Source of the DNA: Antedon mediterranea
Lineage: Eukaryota; Echinodermata; Crinoidea; Comatulida; Antedonidae
Assembly: GCF_964355755.1 (NCBI RefSeq)
Contig: NC_092677.1
Coordinates: 9,198,601 to 9,262,600, forward strand
Reading direction: 5' to 3'
Length of the DNA: 64,000 nucleotides
The position numbers were made by a program, and so were the translations under genes. Below the pieces are notes generated by a model, which worked only from the letters and a program-made list of their open reading frames with translations, did no database searches and was not told the DNA's origin. This document shows positions 53,384-64,000 of this stretch, one piece after another. The first letter of the stretch is position 1, and each line of letters opens with the position of its first letter.

Positions 53384-56300
53384 ATGACTGGACCGGAAAT
53401 ATTTCATGTGAAATTGACTGGCTTGTCACAAGATACAAACATGGACCCTGATAAACCACATGAAATTTGTCTCATTGATGCTGGTGTCACCAGCCTACTT
53501 GATGTTCCATTGGTTGGCCACATCCAAACATTAAACCTTCACTGCAATGAGATTGGCATTATTGAAAATCTTCAATATGCAAAGTATCTAAAACATCTGG
53601 ATTTGTCATCCAATCAAATTGCAGAGATCCAGGGTCTTGAGTCACTGATGTCATTGCGAACTTTGAATCTGGCTTGTAATGATATTGTGCAGGTCAAAGG
53701 TCTTAAGAATTTAAGGTACAGCTATGGGTACCACACAGGCTTGTAGAAAATAGGTTTTTATGTGAAAGTGATTATAACATAACGTATAGTTACAAGTAAA
53801 AATCTCAAGATTGTTTAACAAAGGTTGAAGTTTGATAACGGCAAAAACAATATTTATGGTGACTTCAGTCAGTGTATATGATGGTGGTTGTGAGCGACCA
53901 GCAGAGTGGCAGTGATGATGATTACTGTAATCAGTTGATGATGATTGTGATGGTTTTTATAAACATGTACTTCGATTTTACTTCCAGGAGCCTCACAAAG
54001 CTAAATTTGTCCTACAACCAAGTGAATAACCTCACTGGCCTAATTGAGCAGCATGGCCCCAGCTACAATCTCAAGAACCTAGAGCTGCAGAGCAACCATC
54101 TGGACAACTTCAGCCATGTTGTAAGCTGTCTTACAGGATTACAAAAGCTGAAAAATCTGATGCTGTCAGAGCCAGCTGGAAGCAACCCACTTTGTGATCA
54201 ACCAGGTATATATTGGTTATACAGTCACCTTTCCCAATACTGTACACCTTTGGGCTGGCAAAATACATCTGGTGGTATTCGTAATGTGTTTTATTGTTAA
54301 AAATAAATTTGGTACGGTTTGAAAATTCTGGTATTGGGAGAGTTTACGGTTTAAGATAAGTCGGATTTGGGTGTGCTCAGTACATTGGTTATATTGTACA
54401 TCTGCTAAACCAAATTACAAGTAATACACCTTGACACCTTACATTTTCAAATTGCTTAAATTACTTTTCTTAGGCTATCAAACTGGACTCTTGAACTCAC
54501 TGCCACAGTTACGTGTTTTGGATGGTTATGACAGGGCAGGTAAATTGGTGAAGAAGCAAGATGGCTTAGCAGAAATACCAGGTTTGGAGCAAATAATAAT
54601 GATAATAATAAACAAACATACTGAAAAAGTACAATTGAAAACCAAGAAAGACATCAAACAACTTAAAGAACTAGCCAATGAAAGATCCGATTGGAAGAAA
54701 CTGTCAAAAGAGAATTACGAAGCAGCCCAAGCGGAAATGTCACTAGACTTTTCAGCGGAGAGGCAGTAATCAAATCAAATCAATCGCTGAAAAAGTACAA
54801 TATAATTGTGAAGAACAATGGCTTGAAATTCAATTAAATACTAAATATGAATTCATATTTTGTTAGAAAATGAGAAATGCTTTAATCAAAATTACTAATA
54901 AATAAACGTTTTAAAGTGTTGTATCATTTTAAGGGCTTGAAGATTATTTGGAGTACCTTGTTTCTAACCAATCTGTGAGCAGCAGTCAAGAGGCGTCATT
55001 ACCATTGATCACGCCAAAGATTGACGAAGCTCTGGAACGTTTTAGGTCACGTGTTATATCTACCAACGTAGAATCCAGCACAGATTTCACAGACAATGTG
55101 GAAATCCAGGCTGGTATCCTGAAGCCATTCTCTAAGAGGAAAGATGTAAGTTAGAGAATGATACTATTAAAAAAAAACCTCAATTAATAATTCTAATAAA
55201 TCTCTCCAATTAGGACTCCTTATAATTAAATGTAACTGAAATCAAAAGGTTGTTCATTACAGCTTTTCTGCCAGAATAACAAGCTTAAGTTTCTTTCTAA
55301 ATAGAGACCAAATTGCATTGAACCACTAAAACTCTTGTTGCGAGAGTGTTCTTTTATTAGACCTTAAGTAAAATGTATGCATAATCTTATTTTATATGCA
55401 GTTTCCTGCCTACCATAATACTAAGCTTTCATTATCTTTTACAAAACAATACAGCTCTATGCTATGGTAAATAAATTTGAAATAGAATTTTAGATTAACA
55501 TTGACAACATTAATTATTTTTAAAGACTGATGTCCATGTGTCGATGGTAAAATCTACCCATGAGAAACGCATTGAAAACTTAGAGCAACAACTTGCTTTT
55601 ATGGTCGAGGAACGAAAGAAAGCTGAGGTACTCAATATCAATCGTTTTATCGTGCATTAGACTTTATATTGTATTGATGATAATTTGTTGTTATTTCTTG
55701 TTATTGTTAATTTACTTAGACAAGGAACTCAACAGATACTTCTATACATAGTGAGGTTAAGAAATCGGGGAAGATAAGTTGTCCAAGGGGTCTAGGAAAA
55801 ACTGGTAAGATGATATGGTTAAAAAAATGATAAGTTTCTTGCTTAAGTTGAGACCATTCTTGCATTTCATGCATGTCTAATTTTGTTGTATCACCCCCTC
55901 TATATTTATCTTATTTTGGCCCAGTAGTAATTTTTTTGTAAGAATTGATATTTGCCATAAATACAAAATCTGACTGTCTGATCCTGTTTTTCAACTGATA
56001 TGCTTGGGGAACATAATTTAGCTTTACCACAAATAGGAAAAGAAGTTTGTTAACCTGCATCCATGACAAGTTTTAAGTTTTTTTTAATACAAACTTTACC
56101 TATGTTATATTTTGGTATATTCTGACTATTATCATAATTGATTTATCATCATGTATGATGTATGTTAGATAGTGACAATAGTGAAAGTGAAACCAGGCAG
56201 CAAATAAAAACCAAAAAGAAACCAACAAGCAAATCAGTAACAACCAAACCAACAACTAGAAAACACCACAGTGAACAAATAAAGTCAAGTAATCAACCGG

Positions 56301-59300
56301 ACACTAGGTAATGATAACGATTAAGGTCATCGGTTGTATTTGAGTATCAAATTGGCAAATAACTGTCAATGATTTTTAATATTGTTAAAAACAAAAAGTT
56401 GTTACTAGATTGTAATTGTATAAACTATTTATTATAAAATAGTATTGTAATTTAAATTATATTAATTAAATGTATAAAAGCCTATATTGTATATGGTTGT
56501 TGCAGTTCTGCAAACTCAAGATCGGCCAAAAGAGCAAAGTCCAAATCTACCAGTAGCTCTCCAAACAGTGACTTTCACGCTCAGAAGTTTCCTAGCAGAG
56601 TTGTTCCAACAACAGCAGAGCAAGATTCAGACAAACTAGCCTTAATGCAGGAGTTAGATGGGGAAAGGGAGAGAAGATGGAAAGCAGAGCAAGCTGCAAG
56701 GAGACTAGCAGAGCATATTCAAGATCTCCAGAGTAAATGTAAGCGAATACTGTATTCAACAGTGGTTGCAGGATAATATTCCACAATGGTTGTTGGATTT
56801 TTAGAATGAAAGCAATATTTTTTTATTTAGGAAGTTTATGAAAAATGGTTTTAAGTATTTTAGGCTTAATAAATTTGTATTAGCAAAAAAATGTGTCTCT
56901 AGAGCTCTAGATTATAGTCCAAGTGAGGACAATAAATGTGCAAACTGTTACTTGTTGTTCCTGATCAGGATAGAGAATGTGATTTACTTACAATAATTTA
57001 AGATAATTTTGTCAATTTTATTTCCATTTTTTAGACAATTAAGTGCATTTGTTTTTTATATGTAAACGAATAAATATTGTAAGCTATGAATACCATTTAT
57101 TTAATATTTTTTAAGAAAATAATTCTAACGATTTCTGATTGTGTAGTAAATGATGAGCATGAGGTCCAAGACATAGCTATTCAAGCAACTACAAGACTGA
57201 AGCAGGCTTTGATGAATGAGAAAGAGGTCAAAGGCAAACAAGATATAATCATTGAAGAACTCAGGGTAAATGTTATCTATTTCAATATTATATTATTCTA
57301 ATATTATTGTCTTCTTTAAAACCGGATTATTTGTGTGCATATTTGAGCAATTTAGAACTAAAATTCATTTTCAATAAATTGAGCGGAAACGTGTAATGTA
57401 CATGTTATGTACAAATAAGTATATGTTATATTATATAAATCCAAAGTCAAAATACTGAAAAAAAATGACAATGCTGTGGGTATCAGTGGCTGGATTTCAA
57501 TAGAGATTTAAAAAAAAAAGCGAAAAGCTAAATCAAAACGATAAAGTAAAACAGCCAGAAAAGTTAGCAGAGCTTTCTGCCAACACTAGCCCTTCATCAG
57601 TGCAAATAAAGGTACTTGGACAAAGATAGATAGATATAAATAAACTAAATTTTAAATTACAGATTTCTTTGCACACTTACATATTGGAAATTGCATGCAA
57701 CACATTTGATTATTTTCTTTTCTTAACAATCCTTACAAATAAACATAAATAGAAAAACTAATGGGCTTTTATGTACTTTTGTTTTCAGAATAAAGTTGAG
57801 GAATTAACTAAAAGGTTAGAATCTAGTGAAAAAGCCGAAGAAGAGGAAAGGAGGGCACTACGGGCGATGGAAAGCACAGCAACAAAAGTGGAAAGAGAAC
57901 GACTACAGCAACAAGCACACGATGTATGTAGTAGAACCATTTCAGGTGTGGCAATTGTCAATGTGACTTTGTGTCAACGAATCTCTCTCCTAGTAAACCA
58001 AAAGTGGCCTAGTAGTAGAGCGTAAATTCATGCACTCTTCTATCTTCAAGAAATCTGGAGAAATTTCACCTTTAGTGGGAGATGGTATTGGACAGTTAGT
58101 CACTAGTCACTACTAATCTAGAGACTTTAAACAAAAAACGTCATATGATTTGAACCCACTGCAACAAGACTGAAGGCAATCCACCAAACCAGTATAATTC
58201 CAAATATTGCAGTTAATTGATTGTTTTAGTATGTGATTAAACATGTTGGTTTTTTGCAGTCGAAACGTACTCAGGAATATCAGATGAGAGCGGCTGCTAC
58301 TGCTCGGGAGTTGGAACTCGTTCGTAACCAAGCCAAGCAACTTGAAGGCAAGGTGCAACAACTACAGGAATTGCTGGCTATCAGGGAACAGGAACATAGG
58401 TAAGAAAGACGATGAAGAATATGCAGAGAAGTCGAAAAAAGAAAACTTATAATTTAATTCTAAGAGGTCTCCAGTATACAGAACAAATAAATAATAAGTT
58501 AATTGTTCTCTTTCAGAGAAAGCCTTAAAAATTGTCACAGTATTGACAGTACAGAGGTCAAAGATGCTGTGTCAAAGGCCGTCTCAACAGAATATGAAAG
58601 ACATCAAAATGAACAGAAACATTACAAGGAAAAGTGAGTTAAGCTAAATATTTTAAAGGAAAAATTAAAATTTATTTTTTTTTATTAAGAAGCAGCAAAA
58701 GATATATTAGTATTTTTGCCTATAAGCACTTTATTATCCCAGTCATTTTTTATCAAACATGCATGGAAACCAGGTACCCATTTGTTCATCTTGGTAGAGT
58801 TAGGCAAACGTAAGGAAAGTGTCTTTCCGAAAGATATAATCAATGCAACGAAGCTTAGATTCGATCAATAGTCCAACACACTGTCCTCACATGAATTTAC
58901 TTTTTGTTTTGTAGAATTGATTTATTGGCCAAACAGTACTCTGATCTAGAAGATGAATTCAGAATGGCACTCAAAATTGAAGCTGGCAGATTTCAACAGG
59001 TATAGATATTTACAGATTTCACAACCTAAAAAAAGAAACTTTACAAAGCATGGCCAAACCATAGAGGTTGCTATAATTCGGAAATACATCCAAACACTAA
59101 CGCTATTTTAAGACAATCGGCATCTATTAGTACTCAATTGGTATGCCAGAGTGATTGCATATGTTGATGTGCATTTTGTGTTTGGTTAACCAATGCATTT
59201 TTCGGCCTTTAGTAACAAAAAGGGACATGCTATTCGAGCTTAAATGGTAAATTTATGAACTATAGGGATGTTTGTTTGTATATCCAAAACAATTCTCCTT

Positions 59301-62300
59301 AAAAGGATGCAGAAGATCACTCAAAATAACCATAAATTCCTGTGATTATCATGAGACCAGGGAAGTCTCTATTCACCGTAACCGTGATAATGTATTACAT
59401 GTCTGCAGCATAAAGTCTATTTAATATCTTACTATTTATCTTTATGTTTAAATAAGTTTTGTTTATGAATATACTTAGTTACAAGATGCTTTTGAGATGT
59501 CCTCGCAAGAATCAAGTCAGTTGAGACAGGGACTGTTAACAGCTACAGAAAAGGAACGGAAATCTTCAAGCTTGGTCACAGAACTTACAGCAGTAAGATA
59601 TTTGTTGATTTACAGAAAATAAAAGTAAATTTGTTTGTATTCTGTGGATGCTATAATGCTTATTAATTCTTCTTTATTTATAGATGGTAAAGGAACAGAA
59701 GGGTAGAATTACAGAGCTTTCAAAATCAAAACATGAGGTTTTAACTGATTATAAGGTAGAACTTTATAATTTTTACACATTATTTCGTGATGTGGTTTCC
59801 CGATTAATCGTACGATCAAAACGGTACTGGGTATGATTATTTAAAAGTCGAAGATAGCCAGGTCTCGGGTCCATTCTATTGTCGCCACAGATTGATATCT
59901 TCATCAGTACTTCTATGAATGGATGGTTAGGTGGGAACACGAACGCTAGTTGATCATACCCAGTACCGTTTTGATCGTACGATTAATCGGGAAACCACCT
60001 CACGACATAATTGTATATCAAACTGTGTTGTCTTATTGTCAACTGAGTTTCCTTACACGAATTATACCATATTATACAATAGAACTCTTCCGTTGGGAGA
60101 CCCATATTCAGGGGACAACCCTAATGAAGTGGACACTTTCCTGTGAAAGAAACAAGCAGAAATATATGATTTAAGCACTACAGCTGACTTTATTCAAGGA
60201 ACACCCTTTTGACACTTTTTGTGGTCGCGAAGTTGTTTTCTTAATAGAGGTTCAATTGTATTGTAATTTATAAGGCTCATAAATTTGTGCCCAGGGAACA
60301 TGTTTTTGCCGCTTTAATTATAAATTAAAATTTCTCTACAGTTAATAGATTTTGATTTTTTTTTACACACCAGCAGAAAGTTGTTGAATGAAGAGGTTCA
60401 CATCTGTATGCAAATTAGTAACTAACTTCTAACCCTGAGATTATAGCCTGTCTACCCAAACATGAACGTCACTTCTACCCTGCAAAATATTGATATTTTT
60501 AATAATTTCATAACTTTTAACATCTTTTCTTGCCATTTTATATATTTAATAAGTTTTCTGAAATATTATTGCTATGTATAATTATTTGTGTATTAAAATT
60601 TCATTTTTATTCTATAACTGTGTAGTAACTAATATTTTACTACTTTACTAGATAAACTGTCATTTAGGCACGTTAAAAATCTATATAACATTAAAAGCCG
60701 GACGAGCCCACGAAAGACAATAAAAAACTTTGACCTTTGTTCCCTAATTTTGTTAGGTCCGTATCCAAACTCTTGAAGGTCAACTGGAGGAAGCAAGAAG
60801 AAAGCAAGTGCAATTTGAGTTGTTGAAGCAGGATCGAGGCAAGTTACAGTCACAACTGACGGCCCAAGAGTCGGTCATTGAAGGCCTAAAGGCTGAGAGA
60901 AAGCTATGGGGGCAGGAGTTAGCGCAGCAAGGTAAGACAATACTAACAACCAGACTTAAAGTTAACTTAAAGACTTTTTTTTCAATCTTTCTATCAAACA
61001 TTGCATTACCAAACAAAAAACATTACAATATACAATTGGTGACCAATATAAGACAGTTTTGGATATACAGTTTTGTATGTCAAGTCACAATTTCTATATA
61101 TGACAAAAAAAATTAAAAGATAATGGTTCTAATTGTAGGATGTCCATATCAAATTGTTTTTGTGTTCAAATGTTGGTTGGGGTTGCTTTTTCCCATTGTT
61201 ACAACAGATTTCCTCATCTTCACCATTTATAAATTCAGTATATCATGTTTTAGAGTTTCTCTGTACATGTCAATTTTTGTTTAATTGTTTAAATACTTTC
61301 TTTATAGGTGCATCATTAGCTCAAGATAGAGGGCGAATGGAGGCGCAGTTAAACGCATTTCAAGCCGAGGTGGTTTCATTGAAAAAGCAATCAGAGCGAG
61401 ACAACGATGCATTGAAGATTAAAACAAAAATGTTGGATGATCAGACCGAAACTGTCAGAAAACTTAAAGATGTAAACAAACATTATTTCATTTTTAAACC
61501 TTTTCCCTTAGGTTACCAAAATTACCCTGTAGAAACAATATACCATTCATCCTAACACTTCTATTACTCTGAAATCTACCCACATTTATATACCACATCC
61601 TTAGTTAAAAGAAAGCACTTGTGCTTTGTATAAACTATAATTGATTACTTTAAATTTCCTTTATACTTGTAAGAAACAGGATATTAAAGCATCCTGTGTC
61701 TTCCTTTAATACACAACCATAAATGAAAGTTGTATTAAAGTACAAAGAAAAAGTTTACAGGTAACATGTCGATATAGTTTGTTTTGTTTATTCAAATAAT
61801 TTTCCTTTCAGTTTTTCTTATATTTAAGAATATTGCATGCATATATTTTTTCAAGGGTCTTGTTGAGAGGGACGAAGAGATAAAGTCGGCCAGGACAGAG
61901 GCATTAAAGATGCAGCAGACACTAGAGAAACGTCTTGAGGATGAGTCTGGTGCCACTCAAGATCTCCAGGATATGGTGGAGAGGTTGACAGAACGGAAGG
62001 AGATGTTAAAAAACAAGGTTACAGAACTGCAGGCAGAACTGGACGAGAGTAAAAGAGTTTACGAGTAAGTATTTTTATTTTAGTCCAATAAAGGCAGTTA
62101 TTATTTAATATATAGGATAAATAATATCCTTGATTTATAAAGTGCCTAATGTTGTGAAACCTTTTAAGCTCTGTACATATTATTAACCCGGTCGTTGGAT
62201 CAAACACATAAGGAAACATACTCCCATAATACAGCTAGTAAAAACATTACATTATATTTCTCCAGGGGTTTTTGGGCAGAAAGAGGATTGAAGATAATAT

Positions 62301-63285
62301 TAATAATAACTAATGTTTTTTTTTTAAAGCAATCTGGACAGAAGATGGAAAGATAAGGGTGAAATCATTTCGCAGCTGGAGACACAAGTGCGGCAGGTGA
62401 AACAAAATTTTGATGACAAGGAATCCAAGTTGCTTGCTGCTAGAGACAAGGCCGTTGCATCAGAAAGGTATCATATAAAGGTTATGAAGAGATAGAGCAT
62501 GTATCAATTTCATTTATTCACACAAAGTAGACCTACTGCAACAGTGGAGTTGTAGCTTGAAGGTTAAGCATGGTATAGTTTATCCATCCTGTAATTAGTG
62601 AGTGAATCTGCTGATAGATTATAAGGAAAAAAAAACAATTTTTAGAAATGATTTGATATCATTTATTATAGAGTTGCTCTGGAGAAGATAAGTGCAATGG
62701 ATGATGCGTTTGCCAACCAGTTAACCATGGTACAGGGAAAGCATGAAGAAGAATTAGAGAAATTGAAGTTTGAAAAACAACGGCAAATTGATGAGGCTAG
62801 AGCTAAGGTATTGGGGAATCTTGTCCAATAACAATATAGATATCACAAACTGTGTTGATACATAAATAATAAATATATACAAATCATTTTCATGACTATA
62901 ATAATTTAATGATAAATGTATAGGGTTCATTCATGATGCATATTTGATTCATACATTTTTGTGTGCAGTTAAACTTTACAATATATTTACCTACCTCCAC
63001 TAATTACTGTCCCTTGTATGTTTGTAGGTATTGAATAAACGCCCCATAAAAACCAACAATTAACACCCTGAGGCGTTTCAAATAAATACATTATGTATGT
63101 AAATATGCATTAAATTTATTATATAAATGAATCCTGCAAAATATGATCATTTTCAGGTTTTGACTGTGGAGGAGGAGATGAGGCAGATGTTGGTAGAAAC
63201 GGCCAATCAGAAGAAAGTGATGGAAGGTAAGCTGCATAGATTGACACAGGCATTCTCTGACATACAACAGGAAATGACATCGTGA
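53384..63285 (+). CDS. LRRCC1: Leucine-rich repeat and coiled-coil centrosomal protein 1
   Basis: Exons: 53384-53715, 53988-54205, 54474-54581, 54934-55145, 55526-55627, 55720-55804, 56169-56307, 56506-56738, 57147-57265, 57789-57923, 58260-58399, 58517-58633, 58915-58999, 59479-59592, 59684-59755, 60757-60931, 61308-61471, 61856-62064, 62330-62467, 62672-62807, 63157-63285; 1053 codons (human 1032). The N-terminal leucine-rich repeats (LNLHCNEIGIIENL, LDLSSNQIAEIQGL, LNLACNDIVQVKGL, LNLSYNQVNNLTGL) are closed by an LRR cap (NSLPQLRVLDGYDR). A Ser/Lys-rich linker spans about 230-430. Long coiled coils follow to the end, with family blocks DLEDEFRMALKIEAGRFQ, ESVIEGLKAERKLWGQELAQ and DDQTETVRKLKD. 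The protein acts at centrosomes/centrioles in spindle and cilium organisation. The ATG sits 28 nt after a strong acceptor. Confidence 0.93.
54225..54352. mobile_element. Pogo/Tigger-like MITE, copy 2 (inverted)
   Basis: In the LRRCC1 intron 54206-54473. On the complement it starts AAACTCTCCCAATACCAGAA, continues AAATTTATTTTTAA...GAATACC...GCCAGCCCAAAG, and ends TATTGGGAAAGGTGA. This matches the copy at 1834-1989 throughout. Confidence 0.55.
54582..54769 (+). pseudogene. Coding-like insert in LRRCC1 intron, possible LINE ORF end
   Basis: Directly after the exon 3 donor the frame stays open for about 60 codons. It contains KDIKQLKELANERSDWKKL and a stop at 54767. A basic/acidic tail with Asp-Trp-..-Leu near the C-terminus resembles the end of LINE-type ORF2 proteins, but the match is short. 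Splicing exon 3 to 54934 gives the conserved LRRCC1 reading (IPG|LEDYLEYL), so this stretch is treated as intronic. Confidence 0.3.
57485..57612. repeat. Retroelement-tail-like fragment in LRRCC1 intron
   Basis: On the complement it reads GCACTGATGAAGGGCTAGTG, TTGGCAGAAAGCTCTGCTAA and an A-rich/T-rich tract. GATGAAGG..GGC.GAAAGCTCTG words are common after the ORFs of Penelope-like elements and some LINEs. Assignment is by resemblance only. Confidence 0.35.
59785..60006. mobile_element. MITE family C, well-preserved copy
   Basis: The left arm GTGGTTTCCCGATTAATCGT, then ACGATCAAAACGGTACTGGG and TATGAT, is repeated as its exact complement at about 59953-59997. Outer bases TCGTGA/TCACGA extend the inverted pair. 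The interior has CTTCTATGAATGGATGG. A degraded relative is at 7790-7918. In the LRRCC1 intron 59756-60756. Confidence 0.85.
60072..60265. mobile_element. AGAAC/GGTTC-ended MITE
   Basis: Left end TACAATAGAACTCTTCCGTT, right end AATAGAGGTTCAATTGTATT (inverted pair). The interior GGGGACAACCCTAATGAAGT then GGACACTTTCCTGTGAAAGA is typical of this abundant non-autonomous type. It lies in the same LRRCC1 intron as the family C copy. Confidence 0.55.
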
Positions 63286-64000
63286 CATCCAGGATTTGGT
63301 AAGCAATGCAGACATTGTGTTAAAGAGCTATCCCTACTTATGGAGTGGTTGGTGCAGTTAATGCTGGTTGAGCTGTCATCATAATTTATATGTCTTCTTG
63401 TACCCAGGAGTGTAATGTGTTGGAGCAATAAATGCAGCAGTAGTGTTAGGAAATAATTATAATTTTTATACATTTTTTTGTTTGTCATTAGTATTAATAT
63501 TTCTATTCTTACTAATGCCATCAATCATTAACATTCTTATCGCCACTGTAACATCAGTGACAATCAAAATATTACTATATATTAAAGTGATATAAATATA
63601 CAAGGGATATGGGTCTAAGGTCAGAAATTGCATTTCCGGTCATTTTTCACTAAAATGTTTCATTAGACTGAATATGAATACAGTATAGGCCAGTGATTGT
63701 TGATATTTAAAAACTGATTTGTGTTTGTCCAAACAACCTTTCACCCTGACCTTTTGTCCTTTTGCCACATTTTCAAAATGTGTAACCAAGTTAGAAATGA
63801 TTTGACCATCCTAAACAATTTTATGAGATCAAATTCTCAGGACCTCAATGTTGATTTAGTTGATCCATGGAGGTATATACCTCCATGGTTGATCCAGTAC
63901 TAATGCTATATGCTATAAATTCCTTTATTTTCGTGACTCTAAATTATTGAAGATTTTGCCAATCATATTGAAATAATTGAATAAAGACCTTAATATTGTT
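63286..64000. other. LRRCC1 3' UTR and downstream sequence
   Basis: AATAAA at 63427-63432, about 140 nt after the stop, is the likely poly(A) signal; another is at 63980-63985. A perfect 24-bp palindrome spans 63865-63888 (CCATGGAGGTATATACCTCC and so on). No other gene was seen. Confidence 0.5.

Noticed and set aside
53872-54300. 142-codon ORF taken as a separate gene
   Set aside because: It is LRRCC1 exon 2 (53988-54205) extended by chance into intron on both sides, including a MITE.

Overview
This window is AT-rich animal nuclear DNA with intron-dense genes, GT-AG splice sites and many small inverted-repeat elements. An echinoderm is the most likely source. The support is a foldback element whose terminal repeats are 15-16 bp tandem units with an 8-bp target duplication, as in the sea urchin TU elements, together with abundant TAGGCCTA palindromes and the gene content. 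I cannot name the species.

Layout. At the left edge is the last exon of an unrecognised + strand gene (647-816). BBS4 (- strand, 13 coding exons, 528 codons) occupies 3028-9897. The 5' intergenic region of BBS4 and N4BP1 (about 9.9-14.9 kb) carries two adjacent long-inverted-repeat elements, one with an internal array of 12 units of about 77 bp. An N4BP1-type NYN-domain RNase gene (+, 7 coding exons, 1076 codons) lies at 14883-23434. A GT29/ST8Sia-like sialyltransferase gene (-, 360 codons, about 24.9-28.2 kb) follows, then about 5 kb of sparse sequence with a possible short spliced transcript (-) near 31.0-31.2 kb. A secreted modular protein gene (-, 11 exons, 814 codons) occupies 33316-41015: signal peptide, two copies of an unnamed 160-residue module, PAN/apple-like, EGF-like, F5/8 type C, and a C-terminal extracellular domain. 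Cytosolic alanyl-tRNA synthetase AARS1 (-, 17 coding exons, 974 codons) lies at 42575-50233. A 1770-bp TU-like foldback element (51147-52916) sits in the shared upstream region of AARS1 and the divergent LRRCC1 gene (+, 21 coding exons, 1053 codons, 53384-63285).

For six genes I joined exons by hand. Each keeps one open frame across all junctions, and the total lengths fit the families. Two genes (BBS4, LRRCC1) belong to the cilium/centrosome, one (AARS1) is translation housekeeping, one (N4BP1) is RNA decay/ubiquitin-linked, and two (sialyltransferase, modular protein) act in the secretory pathway. I see no operon-like logic.

The most unusual content is mobile DNA: three separate elements with long inverted repeats and perfect 8-bp target duplications, a TTAA-flanked MITE family with at least eight copies, a MITE packed with TGCGTCA motifs, and a nested MITE pair. 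Among proteins, the sialyltransferase has Asn where the family has its catalytic VS-motif His, and the N4BP1 homologue has two copies of the C-terminal CoCUN-like segment.
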